Below are positions 22,893 to 34,694 of a stretch of 64,000 nt of DNA, one piece after another; the first letter of the stretch is position 1; each line of letters starts with the position of its first letter. The stretch is from contig OX637631.1 in NCBI GenBank assembly GCA_951802195.1, positions 124,001 to 188,000 on the forward strand. Reading direction: 5' to 3'. The translations under genes and the position numbers were made by a program. The notes below the pieces were generated by a model that was given only the letters and a program-made list of their open reading frames with translations, searched no databases and was not told the origin of the DNA. Origin of the DNA: Tausonia pullulans (Eukaryota; Basidiomycota; Tremellomycetes; Cystofilobasidiales; Mrakiaceae).

Positions 22893-24556
22893 ATGGCCGT
22901 CATCGTCGACTACTGCGGCAAGACTGCCCTCGTTACGGTGAATCAATTATTTGATCTATCGGAGACGGCTACAGGACGATACAGCTCCCTTCATCGTCTA
23001 CCCTCGAGACTCGGGACTGACCGTCCCTGGCCCGGTTCAACCATCAGGGTGGAAGCCGAGGAATTGGCCTCGCCATTGTCCGCCAAATGGCCAAGGGTGC
23101 GTGAGAAGGCGTCGAACGAGCGTGTTCGGCGGTGTCCTCCAGCTGACTCTTTCGCTCGATTCGGTCAACGCTTGCTTGCAGCTGGCGCCGACATCGCCCT
23201 GACCTACGGCTCGACCCCCAAGAATGAGATTAATGCGCTACTCCAAACTCTCCGGACAGATTATCCGGGCGTGGTATTCGAGGCTTTCCAGCTTGACGGA
23301 ACTAGCAGCGCATCGTACAGCGCGTTGATCCGTGACGTTGCGAGCAGCACCACGTTCAAGGGCAGCCTTGATATCGTCATCGCCAACGCTGGAGTCAGTC
23401 TGCACATCGATGCGGAGGATATGGTGCGTACAATATTTGGTTCAGCTTAGCTCGACGAGCTGCGGTCGGACTGAGATTTTTTGCACGCCGATCCAGACGG
23501 ATGAGCAATTGATGCATGTCTTCAACGTAAACACCTTTGGACCTTATTTTGAGTAGATTTATATCTTCCACTTTACTGGAGCAGTATCCTGACACGCCCT
23601 GTACCCCGAACCCTGATTAGACCTGATGAGGTAGGTTGTCGCGCCACTGCCACCGAGAGATTATCACCTGTTTGAGTATCACCTAACGTCCTGCCTTTTC
23701 CCGTCCAATAGGGAATGCGTCAAATTGTGGCTCGATGGAAAGCCAAAGTCAAAGGGCTGCCTCGACGGCAAGGTGGCGATCACGATCTCGAGCATTAGCG
23801 CGCAAGTCGCCATGGACCCCCAGAAGCAGGCTGCTTACAACGCTTCGAGTGAGTTCTCTTGTACATTAAGCTCTCACATAGCCAGTCGGCAATCTCGGTT
23901 CCCTTTGACCGGCGCAGGCCGCAACTGGATGTGACAAAAGATTTGGTCTGACTCTGACTTCCATCGCAGAGGCTGCTGTTACCGCGTTCACCAAATCTCT
24001 CGCAGGTGAATGGGCTACTCTCGGATTTAGGCTTTCGGCGATCTCGCCGGGATATGTATATTCCGATATGGTAAGTACTAAATTTGTTTTTGACGTCTCA
24101 ATCGGTAAACAGGTCTCAGGCCTGTTCCGAAGAGCTTACCAGAAAGGGTACTGCGCCCCGCGTTTGGCTGATGCCAACTGCGCGCCTCGCTCAGATTGCG
24201 AACGTGGACAAGTCCTGGGTCGAAAAGTGGAATGGCCGGACCGCGATGGGCAGGTATGTCAAAGTCTTCCCTTCCTCGGGAGGACTGAAGCTTACTCGCG
24301 TTACTATAGGATGGCGTCCACGGAAGAGATCGCGCGGAGCGTGGCGATGCTCTGCTCAGACGAGTTTACTTTCATGACGTACGTGGGCAAACACTTCATT
24401 CTTTGACATTGGTTGTGGGCTGAAGCTGTCTTGGCCGGACAGCGGCTCGGATCTCATCGTGGACGGCGGTAAGTCAACACGTCCAGAAAGCGTTCTAATC
24501 TGGAGATAACGCTAACTCCACCGACAAACGCAACCGCAGGGTACACAATCTACTAA
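22893..24556 (+). CDS. Short-chain dehydrogenase, mannitol/sorbose reductase type
   Basis: Probable NADP(H)-dependent polyol/ketose oxidoreductase in the cytosol; closest in appearance to fungal mannitol 2-dehydrogenase/Sou1 proteins, substrate inferred. It starts MAVIVDYCGKTALVT. The Rossmann loop RGIGLAIVRQMAKGA is split by introns near 22940-23200. Then come LDIVIANAGVSLHIDAEDM (near 23370), TDEQLMHVFNVNTFGPYFE (near 23500), and the catalytic block SISAQVAMDPQKQAAYNAS with KAAVTAFTKSLAGEW across an intron (23785-24010). RLSAISPGYVYSDM and a C-terminus ending GSDLIVDGGYTIY match the family. About nine exons, several tiny. The GTAGAT donor near 23551 keeps the frame (GPYF-EE-CVKLWLDGK). Confidence 0.85.
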
Positions 24557-25093
24557 GCGCATCTCTAGAGTTCGAATGAATGTGCAAAGGCTTTCCTTCG
24601 TGCAGACACCGAGAGCGCAGTTGCGTGTCCTTATGAGTCAGCGCGACAATCTGTTTGATTTTCGCAGGCGCGGCACATCACTCCGCTCACCATGCGTGTC
24701 AACCCTGCGACTACTTTTATGTGAAAGTGAAGATTCGGGTCCGAGCATTTGAACAAGTCGACCAACCCGACCGACCCCACTATTCACTGCGTCGATCCCC
24801 GCTGGCGCTGGCGGCCTGCCCCACACCGCCGGCTTTCGGGAGCTTCTCTGCGAACCACGACCAACGACCACCTTCTTTTCTCTCCCCGGCCCTCACATAA
24901 TCTCTCTCGGCTAATACACCGTCTGCCTCGATTCCTTTGGTTTCCTTTTCTTGAGGTGTGTTCTGGCGAGTCGCCGGATGGCCGCGAGAGAAGAGAGTGA
25001 GAGAATGCCGTATCCGCTGACTGACTCGCGGCCATTCCTTTCCTCCTTCACTCTTTAGTTTCGCCTGTCTCCTGTCTGCCTGACGTCTCGACC
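24557..25093. other. Intergenic SDR 3' / Ataxin-10 5'
   Basis: 537 bp. The last 200 bp are C/T-rich leader sequence of the downstream gene. Nothing else recognised. Confidence 0.45.
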
Positions 25094-27332
25094 ATGGACA
25101 ACCTCCTCGATGTCCCTCTTCCCGAGGTCTCCGATGCTCTCGAAGACCGAGGGATTGCCGCCGCTCTCGTTTCTCTTCTTGAGGCTGAGGCCTTCAAGCT
25201 TCAGGACGACAGCTACCGGTACGACTTTGTCGCTTGACCATCCATACTTGCCGCGTGTTCTTTCAAATGCCTCTGACTCCTCCCAAAACAGCGCCCAGGC
25301 TGCTTCAATCCGCCGTGGGACTCATACCGACATCTGGCCTTGGCTGTCGCTCGCATGGCGCGACCTCGTCGCGGCCGAAGTCGTCGAGCAGGGCGAAGAC
25401 GGTGACCTACTGCCTCTTGCAACGGCGCTCAGCCGATTCTCGAGGAACATTGTCGCCGAGGTCCCTGAGAACCAGGCCAAGATGCTGTGAGTCTTCGTGT
25501 TGGATGCTCTTGCTAGCAGGGGTCGATTCATGCCGCGGAGCAGGCCGACGGAAGGAGCTGACGCGCCTTCGGCTGTTGTTTCTCTCGCTTTGCAGTGTGA
25601 ACGAAGGCTCTATGCGGAGCCTGCTCTACGACGTCAGCGCCTACGTCTATGTGTCCGACGAGGCCTGTAAGTTTATGTCGAGGACAGCGTGTTCGTGCAT
25701 GCAAGGATTGACTGAGCCGACGCGTCGTGCGCCGCTCCCTTAGACATGCCCTTAATCCGAAGTCTCACGCAGGCCGTTTCGAACCTCCTTACTGGAAACG
25801 AGACCATCGCCAGCTTGCTCTTGCCCATCTACGTTGGAACAACCTTTGATGCCAATATCCTCATGTAAATGACGTAATTATGCCGCTTCCCTGGACATAA
25901 CTCATTCCCTTCCCTCCGCAGCCGTCTACTCTCGTCCAAAGACATCAAGACTCTCTTTTCCGTCGTCGTCCTGCTACGGAATTGCCTGGATGCTTGTCCA
26001 GCTGGAGCGTGAGCCTTCGACCTGACCCCTCCAGTTGAGCAACACATACTGACAAGATCTTTGCGAGGACAGCGTACTCTTCTGCCAGAACGACGACCGC
26101 GGATGCGGACTCTCGGTCGCAGAGCAACTGCTTCGTCTCGTGGAGACATGGTTCGAGTGTGAGGAGGAGGCCGCAGAGGCTGCTGCGTTTGAGGCTGGGT
26201 GAGTCTGGTTTTCAATCCGGCCCTATCATCCGGAAGACCTTGATTGATTTCTCTCGCAGTTATGAGGTCTTCCGCCACATCTTCTCTGGGGCTTCCATGT
26301 CGGCGATGTACAGCAATCTACAGCAGTAAGTTCTCTTTCCTTCGGTTCTCTCAACGTCTCGCACGCACTGACTGTTTGCCTTCGCATTCGCAGCCCTGAC
26401 CCCTCAGAAACCATCACCCTTGCCCAGTCGACCCTCCTCAAGCTGTTTGACGCCTACCTCCAGAGCTCGCTCACACCCGCCACAAACCGCTCGGCGGCGT
26501 TCCTCTTCCCGACGGCCATTCGGCTTCTCCACGCTCTCTCAGCAGGTATGGAACTCGTCGACGGCGTTCCCCGCGCCGGAGCCGCCCCCTTCTCCGACCT
26601 TCGGTTCGAGAAGGTCTACGAGGGTGCCATCCTCGCGCTCCAGGGTCTGCTCAAGGTCGGCCTCGGGGAGAAGGAGCATCGAAGCTCTAAGGCAAGCGGT
26701 GACATGGAGGAGGACGGGGACAAGGCTGGTGGCGCACTCGAGACGGATGTCATTGGCGAGTTGAAGGCGTCCTGTTCGGCTGAGAACGGAGGCATCATCT
26801 CCCTTGCGCTCAGTTGCGTCCCTCCCAATCTTCCCCCCTCCAGCTTCCTTAGTTGACCGTCGGTTATGCTTTATTCAGAGCTCCTCAAGCAAGCCGATGC
26901 CATCGAGCCTCGTCTCATCCGATCCCGCAATCCCGTTGCGCCGACAGCCGACCCGAGGGAAGAGATGGGCCCTCGCGGGTTCGCCTTCCTCCGCCGCGAC
27001 CTCGTCCGCATCATCGGACTCCTCGCGTTCGAGGACAAGGCAATGCAAGATCTCGTCCGCGAGCGGGGAGGCGTGGAGGCCGTCCTCAGCTTGTCGGCGA
27101 TGGACGACCGGAACCCTTGTGCGTTTGTCTCCGATGATAACAGTTACCCAACTCCCAGCGTTGACCCATTTTGTCGCTATTAGATCTTCGAGAGCACGCT
27201 CTTTTCACGATCCGGTGCCTGCTTGTAGACAACGAGGCCAACCAGGCGCTTGTCAAGGGGCTAGAGCCGATGGGGGTGATCAACGAGGACGGAGAGCTCG
27301 GCGACATGCCCGATCGATGGAAGAAGGTCTGA
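25094..27332 (+). CDS. Ataxin-10 domain protein (ATXN10/Ctr86 family)
   Basis: Armadillo-like helical protein; the yeast relative Ctr86 is essential, molecular role unclear. It starts MDNLLDVPLPEVSDALEDRG. Internal exons read WPWLSLAWRDLVAAEVVEQG (near 25345), SRFSRNIVAEVPENQAKML (near 25435), MRSLLYDVSAYVYVSDEA (near 25610) and IKTLFSVVVLLRNCLDACP (near 25945). The family-defining C-terminal domain is GFAFLRRDLVRIIGLLAFED (near 26980), then KAMQDLVRERGGVEAVLSL, MDDRNP, and after an intron LREHALFTIRCLLVDNEANQ (near 27190). It ends MPDRWKKV. Roughly nine exons, no in-frame stop in my reading. The 3' end is 118 bp from the convergent DENN gene. Confidence 0.85.
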
Positions 27333-27450
27333 GATTCAGGTCGTTGCTTCCTCTACCTTCATGTCACGTTCAGAGAGACAGAAAGTTTAAGGAGCGCAGA
27401 CCTCCAATCCGCTGGTGGGGGCCATCACTCATGAATCAAGTGACATCATC

Positions 27451-29565
27451 CTAAGCTCCAATGCCAAAAAACCCTAGCGCAGCTCCCAGCCACCCTCGTC
27501 CTGGCACGTCGACCGTCACCACCTCCCTCGGTCCACTAACGAGTCGCCTTGCAACCGCGACGTCACATGCGCTCAGCGAGAGTCCTACAGAGAGGAGATC
27601 CGCCGGACCCAGTCTGACGGGCGACGGTGAACCGATGGCTGTCGCAGAGACGGACGACACAGGCAGGGTGTCCCGCTGAAGGCGGATGCGCTCTCGGAGA
27701 GACTGGGAAAGCAGGTGTGTATTCTGATGGAAGGCGTGAAGGATGGCAAGGGGGAGGGCAGCAGCGCGGTCCTCCTCCAGCGAATCGGAAGTTCGGAAGT
27801 CGTTGTCTGCGCGACCCAGCGCATCGTGGTCATCAGCCTGGGTACCAGCCGTCTTGTCTGAGTCATCGCCGTCGTCGTCGGCGAGACGAATCACCCCTGC
27901 TTGGAGACCGAGCTGCTGCCTGCTTGTACCAGACGTGGCGACCATCGGAAGGGTGATCAGAAGATTCAAACAGAAGGCGCACGACCACCACCAGGCGTCC
28001 CAGAGCGACGTTGTCGGACTCGTCTGCCTCGAGAGCCAAGCGGCTGACTTGTCAATGGCAGAAATTGACGGTGGAGGTGGCGCAGTAAGCGCGACGAGAC
28101 GTTCATTGAGCGGTCGGTCGGTCGGATGAGGGGTCGAGAGCAGGCGAGTGGTGGAGGACTCGGAACCGGACGAGTTGGAGGATGATGACTTCAACGGATG
28201 AGATGAAGTCCGGAGCTTCAGGGTAGAATCAGAGAGGTCGATAAGGAGATCGTAGAGATGCGGCCGCTCTCGGAAGATTGCATCGGTTGTGCCTGCATGA
28301 ACGAGAATGTGAGATGAGATGTGCGATGGACGGACAGAAGACTGGAAGAGACTCACAGGCGACCCAACCCTTCTGCGCCTTGTTCAGTATCTCCAATCGG
28401 CTCATATCCATGAGCCCGACGACGCCAAGAAACTCTGCCTCTCCCCCATCGTCCCTACGATCGACAATGCTGCCTCCAGCAGCACTGGTCCTTCCGATAG
28501 CCCAGGTTGCCCAAGCAAGATCGCAAGCCTTCCTCAACGGCGGGCGCGAGTAAAAGAGGATCCGCTGGTTGGCGAGAGCGTGTCGATAGACGGTTGGAGC
28601 AAGCGGACCGAAGATCTCAAGGTATACTGGAAGCTTGTTGAGGGGGTGAAAAGGCTGTGATCGAAAGGCAGGATCAGTGGCGAAAGACTATGTGACCTGG
28701 ATGAAGGGTGCCCACCTCCGAATGGTCCGCGATCAGCAGAGTCTCCTGGCCAAGAAGGCGTAAGGGCTTGCCACCAGCCCCTTGAAAGGGGTTCGAGGTA
28801 AACGGACCCGGCCCCGCTTCTTCGCCCATGGACAATAAGGAAGAGGATGTCGCAGGGGAAAGTCGGTGGGCATCGAAGTGCGCCTGAATCGACGTAACAT
28901 CATCCGGCTTCTCTGCAAGACCGCGAGCAGCATCTCGGACGAATGAAGCATGGTGGAAAGACGGCAGTCCGGTCTGAGGAGTCTCTGTGATCATTGTTAA
29001 GAAGCCTGTGGTCAATGGGATTGGAAGAGAGCTGCAGCTCGACAGCAGGGCTCACTGATGAGGCAGCCCACGCAGAACATGTTCCGACCCCTGCCTCCGT
29101 CAGTCGTGTCGAGTGTCTTCTTGTTGACAAAGGAGACGATGCAGAAGTGGCCGGAATGGTGAGCAAAGTAGCTGTTCAATCACAGCAAGGAAGTCCGTCA
29201 GTCGGGACTCGTGGAGCGAAGGACATAAGAGAGCTGGGGCTTACTAGATATCCTCGTCGACGAGATGAAGGCCAGAGGGGAGAGCTGAATGGATGTCCTT
29301 CTACTGATGAGTTTCCAAAATATCTCGAACAACAGGGACTAAAGACGGACCGGCGAACTCAATGCCTTCAAGAGAGACGCCGTCAACGACGAGGGAGCGA
29401 GAGTCGAGCGTTTGACCCGCCGTATCGTGGAAGCTACAAATAAATACGGCTGGATTGAGGCCCAGTCAGCCCCTATCGCTCCAAGGGAAGCAGACAGCAG
29501 CCAACACTGCGTCGGGGCAAGAAGGACGGACCAGCAAGGTCTGAGCGCGTCTCCTGGAGCAACAT
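27451..29565 (-). CDS. LCHN/DENND11-like DENN-domain protein
   Basis: Likely Rab-related regulator of membrane traffic; fungal members (Anr2-like) are little studied. Reading leftward: MLLQETRSDLA, then after an intron AVFICSFHDTAGQTLDSRSL and EGIEFAGPSLVPVV (about 29320-29440), ALPSGLHLVDEDI (near 29260), FAHHSGHFCIVSFVNKK (near 29130). The ALPSGLH..EDI.YF pattern is typical of the LCHN N-terminus. Then FVRDAARGL (near 28930), a core FGPLAPTVYRHALANQRILF plus YSRPPLRKACDLAW (near 28520-28610) and CTTDAIFRERPHLYDLLID (near 28260). The C-terminal exon carries Ser-rich and Asp-rich linkers and ends WLGAALGFFGIGA. The acceptor before AVFIC was chosen because it restores both frame and similarity. 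The name is by family pattern, not by a search. Confidence 0.7.
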
Positions 29566-29828
29566 GGCGAGCGTGTGAGGCTGGGTGGCTGGTTTCAAAG
29601 GAGTGAAGAGTGGCGGCACAGACGCTGCTGGTACATAAGGGTTATATTCTGTGCTTGGAAGGGTTGATGAACGTTGGAAGGGAGACCAGGACCGTTTGGC
29701 CCAGGTAGCCCCCGTCGTCGAGCCCTCATCGGCCCCTCACCACTTACTTGCCTCGGCGCGTCACCACGTCTAGCTTGTCTGTTCCCCTCAACGTCAACCT
29801 CATTCTTAAGACGACAACCACCTTCCCT
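29566..29828. promoter_or_regulatory. Divergent promoter DENN gene / TFIIE-beta gene
   Basis: 263 bp between divergent start codons. The TFIIE side is C/T-rich just before its ATG. No clear TATA box. Confidence 0.4.
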
Positions 29829-31097
29829 ATGTCCTCGTCACAGACTCCTCAAATGAGTTTGGAGGAACCCAAGAAGAAGAAGCAGCGCACCAGTCCGTCC
29901 CTCCAACCAGTCCTGTCTCGCCGTCTCCACAAGTCGAAACACGTACCTGTCGTACTGATACGCTCTCTCGTTTTCCGTCCGTACTATAATGCTACACCTT
30001 GCTTTACTTCAGACGAAGTCTATGTCCAGGCTCCTACGGGCGCCGGCCGGAATGTCAACACTCGAGTTGTCATGGCTGTCAGCGCGCTCAAGGTGCGACA
30101 TCCATATCTGCCGTGCCTTGCTTCCCTGCCCTCGCTGCATTGCCCCACTTCTCATCTGCTTTTCGCCATTGAGTAGTTTGCTCACTTCCATCCCATTGCA
30201 TGATGACGCTCCAGGCGCACAAGGGCAACCCCGTCCGGATTCAGGACCTCGCGTACGAGACCGGATGGGACGAGCTCGAGTACAACGCAGAGTGCCAGGA
30301 GATGCTCAAGCAGCACGAGCGAGTCGAATTCAACAACGTCCTCAAACTTTTCTCTTATAAGGTGAGTATGTCATTCTGACGGTCGCTTGACGAGCAGAGC
30401 GGACGCCCTTTGTGCACGTCGTTCTGACATCCTCTCGCGCATGGTTTTACCCATCGATTGCTCGCTCCACCCTCACCTCCTCACCAGGCCGACCATCAGA
30501 TCTCGACGCCTGCTCAGCTTCTTGAGGCCATAAAGAAGAACCGCGACACGACCGGCGGCGTCTCCATCTCCTCGCTGAAGGAGTCGTGGACCGGGGCAGA
30601 CGAGGCACTCCGGACGCTCATCGAGCGGGGGGACATTCTGATGGGAAAGAAGCAGGTCTTCTGGAACGAGGTTCCGCCCGACCGTGGAGGGCGACTCGTC
30701 GATTCAGAGTTCAGGGAGGCATGGCACGCTCTCAAGGTACCCACGGATGTCGAGCGGGCGCTTGCGGAGAGTGAGTCGGGGTGGCGGTCATTACTCCTTG
30801 GCAGGCCGAGGCATTCGAAGCTGACCCGCCCGACATCCAGGCGGAATCAAGTCCTCGACGACCGAGCAGTCCGAGCGGCGTGTCGAAACCTCGGCACCTG
30901 GAAAAAAGGGCAAGAAAAAGGCCTCTCGAAGCGTCAAGATCACAAGTCAGTTTCTCACCTTCTTCGCAACGCTCACTGCATACCGAAGGCTGACGTTAGT
31001 GTTGTTCCTCTCAGACAAGCACATGGCTTCACTCGGTGTCGATCTCACCAAGGATCGCATCGCAGCCTCGGACGGGAAGGCGGCGAAGAAGAAGTAG
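29829..31097 (+). CDS. TFA2: Transcription initiation factor IIE, beta subunit
   Basis: Small subunit of TFIIE, which recruits and stimulates TFIIH at RNA polymerase II promoters in the nucleus. Start at 29829 gives MSSSQTPQMSLEEPKKKKQR, a basic nuclear tail. The winged-helix core reads VVMAVSALKAHKGNPVRIQD across an intron (30068-30240), then LAYETGWDELEYN, ADHQISTPAQLLEAIKKN (near 30490), and GADEALRTLIERGDILMGKK then QVFWNEVPPDR (30590-30690). The C-terminus is Lys-rich (GKKGKKKASRS), then KHMASLGVDLTKDRIAASDG, ending KAAKKK at 31097. In-frame upstream ATG 29748 exists, but the residues before 29829 have no family character. About six exons. Confidence 0.9.
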
Positions 31098-31388
31098 GCG
31101 GCGTTGGTCCATGGCCGCTCGCGCCGCTTCGTTCCCGAATGCTCGCTTGCTTCCTTTGTTCGATGTTCTCCTTCTGGTGAATTTGACGCTATAAGGTAGA
31201 AAGCCTTTGTTTATGTCATACTGTTCCCCCATCATATCATCATGACTTGACGACAAAGAAGAGAGGTGGAGGAGCCACCCTACAGATACCGCAGCTCTCG
31301 TCGGCTTGGCCCGATGGTAGGACGAAAAGAGGGCTTCTCTCCGGAACTGCCATCTGCTCTTTTGTCTCCTCTACAACCTCATCCTACT

Positions 31389-32537
31389 ATGTTCGACCTC
31401 GGCCTCGGAGATCTCCACACGCTCGTCACCGGTGCCTCGGGTGGCATCGGCCTCGCAACGGTCGACGCCTTCCTCTCCCAGGACGCGCGCGTCACGGCCC
31501 ACTACAACTCAAACGCCTCCCCACTCAACGAGGTCGTCGCTCGGGGAAAGGGTCGCGTCTGTGCCGTTCAAGCCGACCTTGGCGTCGAGGCGGACGTCGA
31601 TAGGTTGTACGAGGAGGCGAGAGAGAAACAGGGCGGGAGGGCAGTCGAGGTCCTTGTTGGTGAGTCGCGCGTCGCGTCGAAACCGTCGTCGTACAGTTCA
31701 TCCGTTGATCCGTCTTCGCCCTTCACTAGTCAACCACGCGTACATTGCCCTCAACGATGCGCCCCTGATCAATATGTCTCTCGAGCAATGGAACAAGACC
31801 GTTCGTTTGTCGCTTTTCTCCTTGTCGTCGCGCCAGCTCTCAGCTGACCCATCTCTTGTTTGCCTCCCGATCTCCCTGGTACGCACAGATCAACACCAAT
31901 CTCACCGGAACGTTCCTCGCTGTCCGAGGCTTCCTTCGTCAGCTTGAATTTGTCCCGGAGGCGAACAGAGACAAGATTGCGGTCATTCTCATTGGGTCAG
32001 TCTGACGGACAAGGGTCCTGTTGTCTGATCCTCCCCTGATTCCACAATGACCCTCGCTTGCGCTTCCACAGGTCGACTGCTGGCCTCTTCGGCGAGGCTG
32101 GTCACGCCGGTAGGTTCTCATACGCCTTGTGAAACGGTGAACGTGCGCATCGCACCCTGACTGACACTCTTCTTTTTCTTTCGCACCCAGACTATGCTTG
32201 CTCCAAATCCGCACTCATGGGCGGTCTCCTGCTTTCTCTTAAGAATGAGATTGTACAGATTGCCCCCAAAGGCAGAGTGTGCTCAGTCGCACCGGGATGG
32301 GTAAAGACCCCTGCCGTCGAGCCTCTCCTCTCAGACCCCAACGTTGTTTACGCCGCCCTCGCCTCGACGCCTCTCAAGAAGCTCGCCGAGCCGCAAGACA
32401 TCGCCCGACAGGTGCTTGCGCTCGCGTCGAGCGAGCTCTCAGGCCACATCACGGGGCAGGTCGTCATGGCGCACGGAGGAATGGAGGGGAGGTTGCTCAA
32501 TCGGAGGAGCGATCTGGGATTGCCGGAGGCGAAGTGA
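31389..32537 (+). CDS. Short-chain dehydrogenase/reductase, FabG-like
   Basis: NAD(P)-dependent oxidoreductase of unknown substrate, cytosolic by appearance. It starts MFDLGLGDLHTLVTGASGGI with the TGxxxGIG loop; then ARVTAHYNSNASPLNEV and RVCAVQADLGVEADVDRLYE. The NNAG motif is altered to VNHAYI (near 31735). The active site is IGSTAGLFGEAGHA then DYACSKSALMGG (Ser, YxxxK; 31990-32230, split by introns). SVAPGWVKTPAVEPLL and LAEPQDIARQVLALASSEL then GHITGQVVMAHGG follow. It ends GLPEAK. The lost Asn-Ala-Gly is unusual, but other catalytic residues are present. Confidence 0.85.
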
Positions 32538-33202
32538 TGGGGCGTGGGCGTGCGTACGGGGGAAATTATGGATACAGACGGAGGCTGGCCACGGAACGAT
32601 AGAGGTGGAGGCCCGATGAGAAAAGATAATCGACGATCAGGGGAGAAATGCAAGTGCTTGACAGGAAGAAAACAGGGGATGTTGAACGAGACAAAAGAAA
32701 AAGAACAGTGAAATGGAGACAGACGACTGGCTGAGATATTATCCTGGCTGAAGAGTATGATGATCTTCCCCTTTGTGCATTGCTCTTTTGTCCAACGCTG
32801 GTCGACTCCTGACTCTCGAGCACGAGAGACACAAGCACTGAGTTCGTCGCCGTCGTCCATCTCCAGGCATCTTCGCTTGTCACGCAGGAAACGTGGAGTG
32901 GTAGATGACGGTGTGCAAAGTGCTTGATGGTAGGCGACGACCGCTTGATTTACCAAGGAGAAACCCCGCCAGACGACTGTGAACGGAAGGGATTTGGGCG
33001 AGAGACGCTGAGAGCGAAGTCGAAGGGAGGGAAGCGCCGGAAAGAGATACGACGGCCTCAACGTGGCACCGGGGAGCTTCTTGAAGGCCGAAATGGGTAG
33101 GAGCCGAGGAACGCCGAGAAGGAGCCAAGGGAAGTCGAGAGAACTCCACACCGTCTCCCCACGCATAGCCCTTCCTCTCTCCCCCTTTCCCCCAACCCCT
33201 GC
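32538..33202. other. Intergenic, convergent 3' ends of SDR and cyclin genes
   Basis: 665 bp where two genes converge. A long leftward open frame (33166-32348) overlaps the SDR and lacks family character; I do not call it. No RNA or repeat seen. Confidence 0.5.
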
Positions 33203-34694
33203 TCATATTTGCTCAGCGCTACTCTCGCCAGAAAAAGTACCGGCTTCGAAGCACTTAATGCTCGGCCACGGAAGGTAGCTCGGAGGAGGAGGTGGTGGGG
33301 CCGGAGGAGGTGGCGGTCCTTGTACGTAAACAACGCGCGGAGTCTCCCCGCTTGCGGCGGATGAGTGACCTTGGTGGGCCGCATATGAAGTGATAAGCGA
33401 GGCGTAATAGCTCTGGAGGAGGGCCTCCTCTGTGACGAGCCGCCAGCCGAGACCTGCGATGAGTTCGCGCTCGAGGAGGTTGAGCTCAGCGACGCGGATG
33501 CCGCCGACTTTAGCGTAGTGCTGGTTCGTGCAAAACTGGTCGCAGAGAGCCTTGGAAGCGATGCAGGCGGAGGTGATGAGGAACCGGTGGACGGTGAGCG
33601 AGGAGAGGGTGAAGGTTGGGAGCTGGATGCAGAAAGCGTCAAGGTAGGGGAGGAGGAGAAGAAGGGGCGATTTCTGGTTGATGCAAAAAGATGCGATCAG
33701 ACAAGGAATCTGACTGAAGAAGGAAGAGTTGACGAACCTCGATGTTGGTGTACTTGACAATACGCTTTAGGTACTCGATCACGGAGATCGCCGGCGGCGC
33801 GCGCGAGTGAAATCGCGTCAGGTGTTCGCTGTAAAAGAGTCGATCCGGGAACAGAAGAGCAAGTAATAGTTACAGATTCGGATAGCATTTGATTAAAGAG
33901 TGATAAACAGAAGATGGAAGAGACTGGTCAGCGAGGAGCTCGGAAGCGAAAGAGGGAGGTCGAATAGGTGAGCTCGCTCGGCAAACTGGCACTCACGGAA
34001 GCAGAGGGACTTGATCGTTGTGCGCGATCAACTTAGAGAGCATGCTCGCTGTAAGGGCGGATTTCCGGAAGGAGCTACATCAGTGCATGAGCTTGTCAGG
34101 GATCTCGGCCGACGAAAGGCAAGAGTTCAGTCTCTCCACGCGCCGGCAGGCAAGAATGTATCTGCGTCACGCACCGATGAGGATAACGAGATCGTCCGAG
34201 TCCGCCTGCATGTAGGCGTACGGGAGCACCTTGACGGTCGTTCCGGATGAAGGTACTGCTCCTGCTGCTGACAATGGCGACAACGACGAGCTCGACGCGT
34301 CTTCTCCGGCCGATGTAGATGATACAGCCGCGAAGACGGCCTCCCCCTTCTCCTGCGCGACGGCTGGCTGCACGACGCGCTTCTTCTTCCCCGGAGTCGC
34401 CTCTCGGGTGGCAGCATGATGGTAATGGTGGTGGTGGTCCTCGCCAGTCGACGACGACGAGACCGAGACCGCGGCGTCATCGTCATCGTTCTCGCGTTCC
34501 TTGCGCCGGCGCCTAACAGGCGTGGAAGGCGCGCTCGCAGGAAGGGGAACCTGCGAAGCCGCCGTCATCGGCGACTCGTGGTGAAGGGGAAGATGAGCCT
34601 GGCCGCCCGCGGCAGCCGCCGAAGACGAGACTTGAGTCTTGGACGAGGCGGTGACATTGCCAGGCCCATGTCCGGCCGAGAAGGAGAGCGACAT
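33203..34694 (-). CDS. Pho80-like cyclin (PCL/PHO80 subfamily)
   Basis: Regulatory subunit for a Pho85-type kinase, by family. The N-terminal 170 residues are low complexity: Ser/Ala stretches, VRRRRKERENDDDDAA (basic plus acidic), a His cluster HHHHYHH and GKKKRVV (possible nuclear signal). The cyclin core spans four exons: SMLSKLIAHNDQVPLLP (near 33990-34045), EHLTRFHSRAPPAISVIEYL then KRIVKYTNIE (33740-33830), and KSPLLLLLPYLDAFCIQLPT with TVHRFLITSACIASKALCDQ, ARVGGI-type KVGGIRVAELNLLERELIAG and LGWRLV (33440-33670). The order HxSRxPP, YLxRI, HRFLI, GGI, NxLE is diagnostic of Pho80 cyclins. The tail has two proline runs and ends GESSAEQI. Whether it acts in phosphate sensing or another Pcl role cannot be told. 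Confidence 0.88.

Noticed and set aside
32348-33166. 272-codon leftward frame overlapping the SDR 3' end
   Set aside because: No recognisable protein features and it overlaps a well-supported coding exon.
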